Part shown: piece by piece, positions 44,034 through 52,092 of the stretch
How positions within the stretch are numbered: position 1 is the stretch's first letter
Layout of the letters: each line of letters opens with the position of its first letter
DNA from: Paenibacillus sp. PastM-3
GTDB lineage: Bacteria > Bacillota > Bacilli > Paenibacillales > Paenibacillaceae
DNA: 64,000 nucleotides
Direction: 5' to 3'
Assembly: GCF_029893965.1 (NCBI RefSeq)
Contig: NZ_JARXXP010000006.1
Coordinates: 180,432 to 244,431 of the forward strand
Translations under genes and position numbers: made by a program
The notes under the pieces: generated by a model
What the model was told of the DNA's origin: nothing
The model's input: only the letters and a program-made list of their open reading frames with translations
Databases searched by the model: none

Positions 44034-45176
44034 TTATTTTCGTTTCGTTCCAAGAGCCCAGTCCGTATAGGCGGCAGCGACATCCACATTTTCTTTATCA
44101 ATGACGGTAGTCGGTACGTTAATAATTTTGTCAACGGTGTAGCCAAGCACTTCACTCATGAATACCGATTTAATGAATTCGCGTCCCATATCAACCGCCC
44201 CCACGTTAACGGTAGCTGTAAGCTTGCCGTCGCGGATCGAATCAAAACCTGATTTAAGTCCGTCTGCACCGATGACCATGATACCGTCCGTACCATCCCA
44301 CAGCTTCAGACCCTGCGCTTCGACTGCTTGCACTGCACCTTGCGCCATTTCTTCGTTCTCACCATAAATCAGGTTAACATCGGGATTGGCCTGAAGCAGA
44401 TTCTCGGCAGCCTGCATTCCTTTGTCACGTACATAGTCCCCGCGCTGCTCGCCGACGATTTGCATATCCGGGTACTCCTTGATGGCATCAAGGAAACCGT
44501 TTTTACGGGAAGTGGACCAGTGTCCTGGAAGGCCCCAGACCAAGAGGATTTTTCCTTTTCCATGCAGCTTCTCGGCCGCATACTTGCCTACGATATAACC
44601 GGATTGCGTATTGTTGTTATAGCCGATAACCGACACAGCGTTAAGCTCGTGTTCTTCCCACATCTCGGCAGGCATGTTGAACATGAAGATTGCCGTTCCC
44701 GCATCCATCGCTTTCTGGTAGACGGCATTCATCGAATCGAAATCACCGGCGGAAGATACCATAATCGCATCGTATTTTTTGGCCGTCCAGTTCTCAATCG
44801 TTGCAACCTGCGATTCAACGGATTGATGTTCATTCGGCGCAGACATCTCGAACTCGAACTTCACGCCGAAACGATCGCTCAGTTCGTTCATCATCGTATT
44901 GGCACCATGCTCAATAATGTCATAGAATTCCGAAGCTGCCGGAGGTGTAAAGCCGATTTTTAATGTACGTCCATTAGCCGCTTTTCTTACGAATTGCTCG
45001 AAATTTTGGTCACCCCACTGGTAGATGGTGGATGAGCCTTTTTGCACGACATTTGTCGTTTCATTTTCAGCTGTCGCTGTTGACGCATTATTGCTGTTTT
45101 TGCATCCGGTAATGGTTAATGCCGCGGCGAGGACTGCAAATAATACAAGCTTCAGACCCTTTTTTGTACGTGACAT
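44034..45176 (-). CDS. Sugar-type ABC transporter substrate-binding lipoprotein
   Basis: The 380-residue protein has a lipoprotein signal (ALTITGC, Cys about 25) and a CUT2-like binding fold (IGFTPPAASEFYDIIEHGAN, KYDAIMVSSAGDFDSM, GYNNNTQSGYIVGKYAAEKL, INLIYGENEE-like NLIYGENEEMAQGA). The ATG at 45176 is 6 bases after GGAGGTC. The gene lies between the permease genes and M24 copy A, and supplies the ligand for the transporter encoded at 45263-48843. Confidence 0.92.
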   Translation of the reverse strand: MSRTKKGLKLVLFAVLAAALTITGCKNSNNASTATAENETTNVVQKGSSTIYQWGDQNFEQFVRKAANGRTLKIGFTPPAASEFYDIIEHGANTMMNELSDRFGVKFEFEMSAPNEHQSVESQVATIENWTAKKYDAIMVSSAGDFDSMNAVYQKAMDAGTAIFMFNMPAEMWEEHELNAVSVIGYNNNTQSGYIVGKYAAEKLHGKGKILLVWGLPGHWSTSRKNGFLDAIKEYPDMQIVGEQRGDYVRDKGMQAAENLLQANPDVNLIYGENEEMAQGAVQAVEAQGLKLWDGTDGIMVIGADGLKSGFDSIRDGKLTATVNVGAVDMGREFIKSVFMSEVLGYTVDKIINVPTTVIDKENVDVAAAYTDWALGTKRK

Positions 45177-45262
45177 ACGTTTGACCTCCTCGAAATGTTC
45201 ATGCATTCTATCTGCGATGCTTCCGGTATAACCGGCGCTCCCTTGCCTTCCTCATGCAGATT

Positions 45263-46318
45263 TCAAGTTAGTTCTTGCTTCACCTCCTTTAATGACTTAC
45301 GGGTAAACAGCCTGGGCTTGCTTATGCCGCCCCAGTTATTGATGGACACGGCGACAAGAATGATGACACCGACAACGATGGTTTCCCAGTACGGATGCAC
45401 ATTGAGCAGATTCATCGCATTTTTGATCATGAACAAAATAATCGCTCCAAGGGCTGTTCCGACCAGACTTCCTTTACCGCCGGTTAAGCTTGTTCCGCCG
45501 ATGATCGCGGCAGCAATGGCTTCAAGCTCATAATTTTTGCCCATCTCCGGATGAACGGTCGTAAGCCGGGAAGCCAGAAGAATGCCTGCGATGGCTGCGA
45601 TTAGTCCGGACAAAGCGTACACCTTGATGCGCAGCCGGTCGACCTTGATCCCTGAGATGCGGACAGCTTCCTCGCTGCTGCCCAGCGCCAGAACGTGACG
45701 GCCGAATTTCATGCGGCGGAAAACGAACAGGAGGATGAGCAAAAGCACGGCCGCAAGAATGACAGGGAACTGGATACCCAAAATGCGTCCTTGACCGAGA
45801 AAATCGAAATTACTTTTCATATACTCCCGGAATGGAATCGCTCGCGTCCAGACATAGAGTACGCCGCGCGCCATAATCATCATAGCCAGAGTCGCGATAA
45901 AGGGAGAGATCCCAAGCTTGGTTATGACAAGTCCATTAATAATGCCGATTGCCGTACCGACGATCATTCCGCCGATGATGGCCAGCACAATATTCACATC
46001 ATTGTAGAGCAGCCACGCCGTCATTCCGCCGGAGATCCCGACGATGGAACCGACGGACAGGTCGATACCTCCTGTAGAGAGAACAAAGGTCATTCCAAAA
46101 GCGAGGATCATAACAAATGCCGACTGCTGCAGAACGTTTAACAGGTTGTTGTAGCTTAGAAAATGCTCTGAAGCAAAGGACATCCCGATAATGATGACCG
46201 CCAGGAAAAGAATCAGGCCAATAACTTGCCGATCGAATCTCAGCGGTAAACGTAACTCCTTACTTTCATCAGAATGCGATTGGACGAGCGGTTCTGGACT
46301 TTGATTAGCCAATTTCAT
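45263..46318 (-). CDS. RbsC-like ABC transporter permease (second of two)
   Basis: The membrane protein of about 350 residues has CUT2 motifs ILAFGMTFVLSTGGIDLSVG, GLVITKLGISPFIATLAMM and AAAIIGGTSLTGGKGSLVGT. It is clearly paralogous to the product of 46358-47323, so the pair likely forms a heterodimeric channel. The start is uncertain. ATG 46318 lies only two bases after AAGGAGG, TTG 46312 has better spacing, and ATG 46342 is also open. It is encoded 15-40 bases after its partner gene. Confidence 0.92.
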   Translation of the reverse strand: MKLANQSPEPLVQSHSDESKELRLPLRFDRQVIGLILFLAVIIIGMSFASEHFLSYNNLLNVLQQSAFVMILAFGMTFVLSTGGIDLSVGSIVGISGGMTAWLLYNDVNIVLAIIGGMIVGTAIGIINGLVITKLGISPFIATLAMMIMARGVLYVWTRAIPFREYMKSNFDFLGQGRILGIQFPVILAAVLLLILLFVFRRMKFGRHVLALGSSEEAVRISGIKVDRLRIKVYALSGLIAAIAGILLASRLTTVHPEMGKNYELEAIAAAIIGGTSLTGGKGSLVGTALGAIILFMIKNAMNLLNVHPYWETIVVGVIILVAVSINNWGGISKPRLFTRKSLKEVKQELT

Positions 46319-46357
46319 AGCCTCCTTCAGAAGCGGCTGCATGGATTCAGGTTAGCA

Positions 46358-47323
46358 TTAGGCCGACTTCGCTCTTGTGGATGTGTAACGCTCGACGCCC
46401 ACCGCGATAATGATGATTAAGCCGGTGATAATTAATCGGTAGAACTGATTTACCGCCAGAAGATCCAGCCCGTTCGATACAAGCGCAAGGATGATGGCGC
46501 CGATAGCAACGCCGACTACGCTTCCCTTGCCTCCGAACATGCTTGTTCCGCCGATGACGGCCGCCGCAATCGCATCGAGCTCATAGGATGTTCCCATAAG
46601 CGGCTGTACGGCCGTTAACCTCGAGGTCAGCACAACACCGCCTGCCGCAGCGAGTAATCCCGAGAGCGCATACACACGGATTTTAATGCTGTTCGTGGAA
46701 ATGCCAGATAAATGCGATGCTTCTTTGTTGGAGCCTACGGCGATCACAAAACGTCCGAAGCGGGTCCAATTGAATACAAAGTAGCAAATGATTAAGATGA
46801 TAAGGGTAATCCAGACCGGCATCGGGATACCGAGCCAATACCCCTGTGCAATGAATTTAAATTGCGGTGTTGCAAAATCCCGGATCGGCTCTTTGATCGT
46901 AAGCAGGAGCAGCAGGCCGCGAGCGATATAGAGCATCGCAAAGGTTGCCAGAAAGGGCGATATCTGCAGCCTGGTGATCATGAACCCGTTAAACATACCG
47001 ATTACGGCACCCAGGATTAATCCGGCCAGCATCGAAATCCACATGTTCATACCGTTCATCATCAGCCAGCCGGTAACCCCTCCGCAGAGGCCCAGTACCG
47101 AACCGACCGACAGATCGATGCCACCCATCGACAGTACGAACATCACTCCCAAGGCCACAATCATGACGAACACGGATTGCATCAGCAGGTTCGTTACATT
47201 TTCGACGGTCAGAAAGTACGGTGACGACAGGGATAAAAATGCAAACAATACGACCAGGATAAGCGTTACACCCAGTCCCTCACGGGAGCTTAGCCTTACT
47301 AATTTTTTGGTTTGTGTGCTCAT
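46358..47323 (-). CDS. RbsC-like ABC transporter permease (first of two)
   Basis: The 321-residue membrane protein has the motifs ALGVMFVLSMGGIDLSVGSV, GFMITRLQISPFLATFAML and AAAVIGGTSMFGGKGSVVGV. It starts at ATG 47323, overlapping the ATPase stop by four bases (ATGA), with GGAGG inside the end of the ATPase gene. It is part of the second CUT2 uptake system. Confidence 0.93.
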   Translation of the reverse strand: MSTQTKKLVRLSSREGLGVTLILVVLFAFLSLSSPYFLTVENVTNLLMQSVFVMIVALGVMFVLSMGGIDLSVGSVLGLCGGVTGWLMMNGMNMWISMLAGLILGAVIGMFNGFMITRLQISPFLATFAMLYIARGLLLLLTIKEPIRDFATPQFKFIAQGYWLGIPMPVWITLIILIICYFVFNWTRFGRFVIAVGSNKEASHLSGISTNSIKIRVYALSGLLAAAGGVVLTSRLTAVQPLMGTSYELDAIAAAVIGGTSMFGGKGSVVGVAIGAIILALVSNGLDLLAVNQFYRLIITGLIIIIAVGVERYTSTRAKSA

Positions 47324-48843
47324 TCATGTCCTCCCGAAGCGTACATCATAATATTCTCCTCAGTCGCTTCTTCACGTGAAAACTCATGAACAAATTTCCC
47401 TTTGTGCATGACATAGATACGGTCGGAAAGTCCCATCAGCTCAGGCAGCTCCGAGGATACCATCAGCACTGCCCCTCCATTTCGCACAAATTCTGCGATC
47501 AGGTGGTAAACCTCTACTTTGGCCCCTACGTCAATACCCTGCGTCGGTTCATCGAAGATCAGTATCTTCGGCTGTGTAAAGAGCCATTTGGCCAAAATAA
47601 CCTTCTGCTGATTGCCGCCGCTGAGGAATCGGACCTTCTGATTCACATGCGGAGTCTTAATCCCGAGCCGTTCCACATAATCCTCGGCGATTGCCGATTC
47701 TTTCTTTTTCTTCAGCACCAGCTTATTGCTTACCACGCGGTCCATAGCAGCCATCGTAATATTGTTCGCGACCGACAGCTCGATGAGTGCGCCATGCAAT
47801 TTCCTGTTTTCCGGCAAAAGGCCGATCCCCGCTTTGATCGCATCCCGCGGCGACCGGATCCGGTGCGCCCGTCCATCTACCCTTACGGTTCCCGAGCTCG
47901 GGTCCGCACCGATCACCGCCCTGACCGTCTCCGTTCTTCCTGATCCGGCCAGTCCGGCAATGCCGACGATTTCCCCTTGTCGGATATGGAAATTGATGTC
48001 ACGCAGATAGCCGTCGCGGTTCAAATCGGCAACCTCCAGCACCGTCTTGCCAAGCGCCACCTTTTCCTTCACGATGTGATTCGACAATTCACGGCCAACC
48101 ATCATGGAGACGAGCTGGTCGATATTGGTATCATCCTTATTTACGGTAGCGACGTTTTTCCCGTCACGCATGACGGTGATGCGGTCAGCCAACAGAAACA
48201 GTTCACGCAGGTGATGCGAGACGTAAATGATCGATACGCCCTGCGCCTTCAGCAGCCGGATGAAGTCAAACAAAACTTCCCGCTCGTGTTCGGCCAGAGC
48301 TGCGGTCGGCTCATCCATAATCACGACCGAGCATTCAATAGATAGCGCTTTCACAATTTCGATGACACGATTTTTCAGCGCATCCAATTCACTGACCGGC
48401 TTCACAAGGTCCTCTACGGTAGGGAAAAACTTCTTATAAAGCCTGGCCGTTTCCTGGTACATTGCTTTCTCGTTCAACGACCGCAGCGCTTTCCCCATTA
48501 CCTGATTCAGCAGTTCCCGCCCGAGGTACACATTTTGTACGGCGTTCAGATGCGGAGCGAGTGACGGCTCCTGAAAAATCGTGCTGATGCCCAGCGACTG
48601 CGCATCCTTGGTGCTGTTAATTTCTACAGATTGGCCTTTTACGGTGATCTCGCCGCTGTCCTTCTGGTATAAACCCGAAAGAATCTTGATCAGCGTGGAC
48701 TTACCTGCGCCGTTTTCTCCTACCAGCGCCAGCACTTCTCCCTTGCGCACATCCAGTGAGACATTCTCAAGCGCAAGCACACCGGGGAATCTCTTCGTAA
48801 TTCCGCTGAGCGAGATAAGGACTTGATCGTCTGCCGTTTCCAT
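47320..48843 (-). CDS. RbsA-like ABC transporter ATPase (two fused domains)
   Basis: The 507-residue ATPase has two domains. The first has Walker A GENGAGKST and Walker B VVIMDEPTAAL, but where LSGGQ is expected it reads VSELDALKNRVIEIVKALS, an unusually eroded signature. The second has GLAGSGRTE and the full signature LSGGNQQKVILAKWL with ILIFDEPTQGID. I chose the ATG at 48843 behind GAAGGAAA; an in-frame ATG at 48867 is possible. It is the first transporter gene after M24 copy B. Confidence 0.92.
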   Translation of the reverse strand: METADDQVLISLSGITKRFPGVLALENVSLDVRKGEVLALVGENGAGKSTLIKILSGLYQKDSGEITVKGQSVEINSTKDAQSLGISTIFQEPSLAPHLNAVQNVYLGRELLNQVMGKALRSLNEKAMYQETARLYKKFFPTVEDLVKPVSELDALKNRVIEIVKALSIECSVVIMDEPTAALAEHEREVLFDFIRLLKAQGVSIIYVSHHLRELFLLADRITVMRDGKNVATVNKDDTNIDQLVSMMVGRELSNHIVKEKVALGKTVLEVADLNRDGYLRDINFHIRQGEIVGIAGLAGSGRTETVRAVIGADPSSGTVRVDGRAHRIRSPRDAIKAGIGLLPENRKLHGALIELSVANNITMAAMDRVVSNKLVLKKKKESAIAEDYVERLGIKTPHVNQKVRFLSGGNQQKVILAKWLFTQPKILIFDEPTQGIDVGAKVEVYHLIAEFVRNGGAVLMVSSELPELMGLSDRIYVMHKGKFVHEFSREEATEENIMMYASGGHE

Positions 48844-48880
48844 GTGTTTTCCTTCACTCCCATCCAAATCATCTGAAGCA

Positions 48881-48912
48881 TCTGCCCTGCCGGTTTCTTG
48901 CAGCAGGGCAGA
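48881..48912 (-). other. Intercistronic hairpin between M24 copy B and the ATPase gene
   Basis: TCTGCCCTGC (48881-48890) pairs perfectly with GCAGGGCAGA (48903-48912). No T-run follows in the direction of transcription, so it probably adjusts expression and does not end the message. Confidence 0.55.
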
Positions 48913-48937
48913 CGCGGATATTGTTTCAAATCAGCAA

Positions 48938-50173
48938 CTAGTCAACATACAGGAAGCGGTTGAAGGTATGGAAGGGCTCCAGTCCGTTCTTGCGCACAAC
49001 CACCTGGTCTTCTGTACGAACACCGCCGATGCCCGGAACGATCAGGGACAATTCGTAGGCAAAGGTCTGGCCTTCTTCCAGCACGTTGTCGCAGGCCGGG
49101 CCGATTTCCGGAATATCCTCCTCAGGGTCCATCCCTGTCGCATGCGCGCCGGTCCGCCCTTCACTTACTTCCACCAGGTACTGCTCCACATCGTATTTGC
49201 GGAAGGCCTCACGGATGATCAGATCCGCTTCGATCCCGGTCATGCCGGCTTTGATCTTCTGCAGGCAGTCCTCGTATCCCATCGAGCACGCTTCCATCAG
49301 ATGCCGCGCTTCTTTCCCTACATCGCCGTAACAGATCGTACGCGCATTGTCGGACGCGTAATCGTTGACCCGGATGCCGTAGTCCATCATCACCAGATCG
49401 CCGCGCTTGATTGGGCGCTCTGTCGGCCGCTTAAAGAGGACCTCGGTGTTCTCGCCGGATTGGATCATGATGTCATAAGCGATGGCGTGGGCGCCATTGG
49501 CAAACATGGCAGCGTATACAAGGGAGGTCGCTTCAAGCTCCGTGATGCCTTCGCTGTCACGAAGCAGATCCATCAGCATTTCGATCCCGGCGTCGCACAC
49601 TTTAGCCGCGCGTTTCATCGAGGCGATTTCCGCTTCGTTTTTCTTCGATTTCAGCTGCTCGATGATCATCGAACGGGTTACGCTGTCGCCAAAGGCTTCG
49701 TTGATCGGGAACCAGAACTCCAGATCCATGTACGTGTAGCCGCAGATACCGACCTTCTTCGGTTTGTCCTTCGCCGCGCGTTCCTTCAGGAACGGCGCCC
49801 AGTCCTTGCGGATCTCGCGGATGTCGCCGCCCAGCACCGACATCGCCGAGCTGGTGTGCGCCGAAGGAATCTCGCTCATCGGCAGGAAGAATACGGGATC
49901 GCGGTCAGGCACGATGTACAGCAACATCGGCTGCGGATAAACGCCGTCGATGGTCCGGTAATTGACCAGCCAGCGGATGTTTGACATCCGGTAGCAGTCG
50001 CCGAAGACGATCAGCGCATCCAGTCCTTCGTCCGCTATTTTTTTCTTGGCTATTTCAACACGGGCTTTGTAGTCCTCGTTTGTAATCAATTCACCTGGGC
50101 CTTGGAACTGCCCGTAGCGTGCGAATCTTTCGAACTTGTCCGGAATCCATTTCAATGCAGCATTTGAGATCAT
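48938..50173 (-). CDS. M24-family metallopeptidase, copy B (first gene of uptake operon)
   Basis: The protein is identical in all 411 residues to copy A at 42718-43953, with the same five metal ligands. The genes differ at 12 of 1236 bases, all silent. The similarity begins exactly at the stop codon and ends exactly at the ATG; flanking bases and ribosome binding sites are unrelated (AAAGGGG here, TAGGAGG in copy A). This copy opens the second uptake operon, 279 bases downstream of the response-regulator gene. Confidence 0.92.
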   Translation of the reverse strand: MISNAALKWIPDKFERFARYGQFQGPGELITNEDYKARVEIAKKKIADEGLDALIVFGDCYRMSNIRWLVNYRTIDGVYPQPMLLYIVPDRDPVFFLPMSEIPSAHTSSAMSVLGGDIREIRKDWAPFLKERAAKDKPKKVGICGYTYMDLEFWFPINEAFGDSVTRSMIIEQLKSKKNEAEIASMKRAAKVCDAGIEMLMDLLRDSEGITELEATSLVYAAMFANGAHAIAYDIMIQSGENTEVLFKRPTERPIKRGDLVMMDYGIRVNDYASDNARTICYGDVGKEARHLMEACSMGYEDCLQKIKAGMTGIEADLIIREAFRKYDVEQYLVEVSEGRTGAHATGMDPEEDIPEIGPACDNVLEEGQTFAYELSLIVPGIGGVRTEDQVVVRKNGLEPFHTFNRFLYVD

Positions 50174-50348
50174 TTGTGGTTAACCCCTTTCAGCGATTCG
50201 GATTTGGTTTGCCTTAACGGCTTCAAAAGCTTGTTGCCCTGCTCTTGTTATCCTTAATTTACAGGATTTAAGCCTGTGCTCTAAGTACCCAATCCTCGGA
50301 TGGGGGGGACAATTCTCGGGTACTTGTTTCGGTGCTCCGCGAACGCAA

Positions 50349-50390
50349 AAAAGCAGCAAGTCCCCAATAATCCGGTGACTTGCTGCTTTT
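50349..50390 (-). terminator. Terminator of the binding protein-HK-RR operon
   Basis: AAAAGCAGCAAGTC (50349-50362) pairs perfectly with GACTTGCTGCTTTT (50377-50390), giving a T-run in minus sense. It separates the sensory operon from the M24/transporter operon. Confidence 0.85.
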
Positions 50391-50451
50391 CTGATTTTTT
50401 GCGGTTCTTTTTGTTCATCAACGGAAGCCGTGAGTGATGTCTGAAGGAGCA

Positions 50452-52092
50452 CTAGTGTAACTTTTTGAATTCCGAGGGCAGACGGCCCCACTTCTGCTTG
50501 AACAGCCTGCTGAAATATTTCGTGTCCTGATAGCCGAGCAGCTGCGAGACTGTACCGACATTGTGGTCCGTATCCACTAGCAGCTCTCGCGCTTTCTCCA
50601 GCCGGACATCCGTAATATAATCCAAGACGGTCTGCCCTGTCTGCTTCTTGAATATTTCGCAAAGATAAGTCGGATTGACATAGACCTGGTCGGAGATATC
50701 CTTGATCGCTATCTTCTGGCTTAAATTTTCCTTTATCCACGCTTTCGCCTTCTGCACCGGATCATGCACATGATCCTGCTTGAAATGCTCCAGGTTCTCA
50801 TGCACACGCATATAATTTTGCTTCAGTAGATCCTTGATCCGGTTCAAACTCGACTCCGCCTTAACCACTTCGAAGAAATCACCCAGCTCGCTTAAAAAAA
50901 TGCCGGATTCCGTACGCTCCAGGCATACCTTATACATTTGAATCATGAAATAATGAATGGCGAATTGGATGTCATCCGGCGACCGCAGCTTCATCAGCTC
51001 ATTGAAAAAAGCGTTCAGCTGCTGCTCAATATCCGGCTTTACCGCTTCTCCAAGCATGAATGCCGTCTTGCCCGCCAGCTCCTTCAGCTCAGCGGAGAGT
51101 GCAGGCCTGGCATCTTTCAGGGCCATCTTTCCCGCGAGCCGGGAGGAAAACACCTTATTCCCGCCAATGGCCATGCGGAATCGAATGAGCGACAGCAGCT
51201 GCTTCTTCATCACGAAGAGCACCGATAAGTCCGGAAATGGCTCGCTGACCGCAATCGAAGCACTAAATGGTGAAAATTGATGAATGCATGATTTCAGATG
51301 CTCGGCGAAATCCTCTCCTGTGGCTGCAAAATCGGCCCTATCTTTATCCTTGTCCGTGCTGCACAGCAGCACCCAGAAATTAAACCCGCCGTCTCTCCAC
51401 CACCAGCCGGACTGCCGCTCATCGGCAAAAAAGCTCATCACCACTTCATCAATAATATTCTGGACCGCATAAGCCATAATTCCCCAATCCTTGGACGAAT
51501 AATCATGTGTCTTATATGGAAACTCATCTGTGCTGACGTACAGCAGGTGATAGATGCCTTCAGGAAAATCCTTGATCCAATACATTGCGGAAATATCTTC
51601 GGACAAGGAAGATACCGTTTGGCTAAGCAGCTGGGTTTGCTTCGTCAGCTCGAGCTTATTCGTCTTCTTCATCAGGTCGATCCATCGCTGATTCTGGGCT
51701 CTCATCTGCTCAATTTTATTTTGCTTATTGTTTAACACCTCCACAAATTGCGACCGGTCGATGGGCTTCAGCACATAATCCGAAGCCCCTTCCCGGATCG
51801 CCGTCTGCAAATATGCAAAATCATCGTACCCGCTTACAATAATGGAGCATATGTCATGCTCCTGAATTTTCTTGATCTCCTTGATGAGCGTCAGCCCGTC
51901 CATTTCCGGCATTTTCACATCGGTAATCATCAGATCGACCTGCTGCCTGCTTTCCTTCAAAAATTGTATGACCTCGACACCATCGGCGAACGTCCCGATA
52001 ATCTCCCACTGCTCGCCGCAAGAACGGACCAGCCTCTCTACTCCTCTACGAATCCTCGCCTCATCATCCACAATAATTGTTTTAATCTTATC
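50452..52092 (-). CDS. YesN-like response regulator with AraC DNA-binding domain
   Basis: The 546-residue protein has a receiver domain (TIIVDDEARIRRG, LMITDVKMPEMDGL, YVLKPID), a middle region of roughly 300 residues, and a C-terminal AraC pair (IAIKDISDQVYVNPTYLCEI, then VGTVSQLLGYQDTKYFSRLF). I favour the GTG at 52092, which overlaps the kinase stop; a TTG at 52131 is also open but has no ribosome binding site. It probably activates the M24/transporter operon that begins at 50173. Confidence 0.9.
   Translation of the reverse strand, partial: DKIKTIIVDDEARIRRGVERLVRSCGEQWEIIGTFADGVEVIQFLKESRQQVDLMITDVKMPEMDGLTLIKEIKKIQEHDICSIIVSGYDDFAYLQTAIREGASDYVLKPIDRSQFVEVLNNKQNKIEQMRAQNQRWIDLMKKTNKLELTKQTQLLSQTVSSLSEDISAMYWIKDFPEGIYHLLYVSTDEFPYKTHDYSSKDWGIMAYAVQNIIDEVVMSFFADERQSGWWWRDGGFNFWVLLCSTDKDKDRADFAATGEDFAEHLKSCIHQFSPFSASIAVSEPFPDLSVLFVMKKQLLSLIRFRMAIGGNKVFSSRLAGKMALKDARPALSAELKELAGKTAFMLGEAVKPDIEQQLNAFFNELMKLRSPDDIQFAIHYFMIQMYKVCLERTESGIFLSELGDFFEVVKAESSLNRIKDLLKQNYMRVHENLEHFKQDHVHDPVQKAKAWIKENLSQKIAIKDISDQVYVNPTYLCEIFKKQTGQTVLDYITDVRLEKARELLVDTDHNVGTVSQLLGYQDTKYFSRLFKQKWGRLPSEFKKLH

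Noticed and set aside
48842..49984. A 380-codon open frame on the plus strand, antisense to M24 copy B; copy A has two shorter ones at 42748-43764
   Set aside because: It is the mirror of a GC-rich coding strand, has no ribosome binding site or family signature, and is broken in copy A, whereas the minus-strand protein is conserved without change.
50180..50740. Minus-strand open frame of 186 codons between M24 copy B and the response regulator
   Set aside because: It runs through the terminator at 50349-50390 and the end of the response-regulator gene in another frame.
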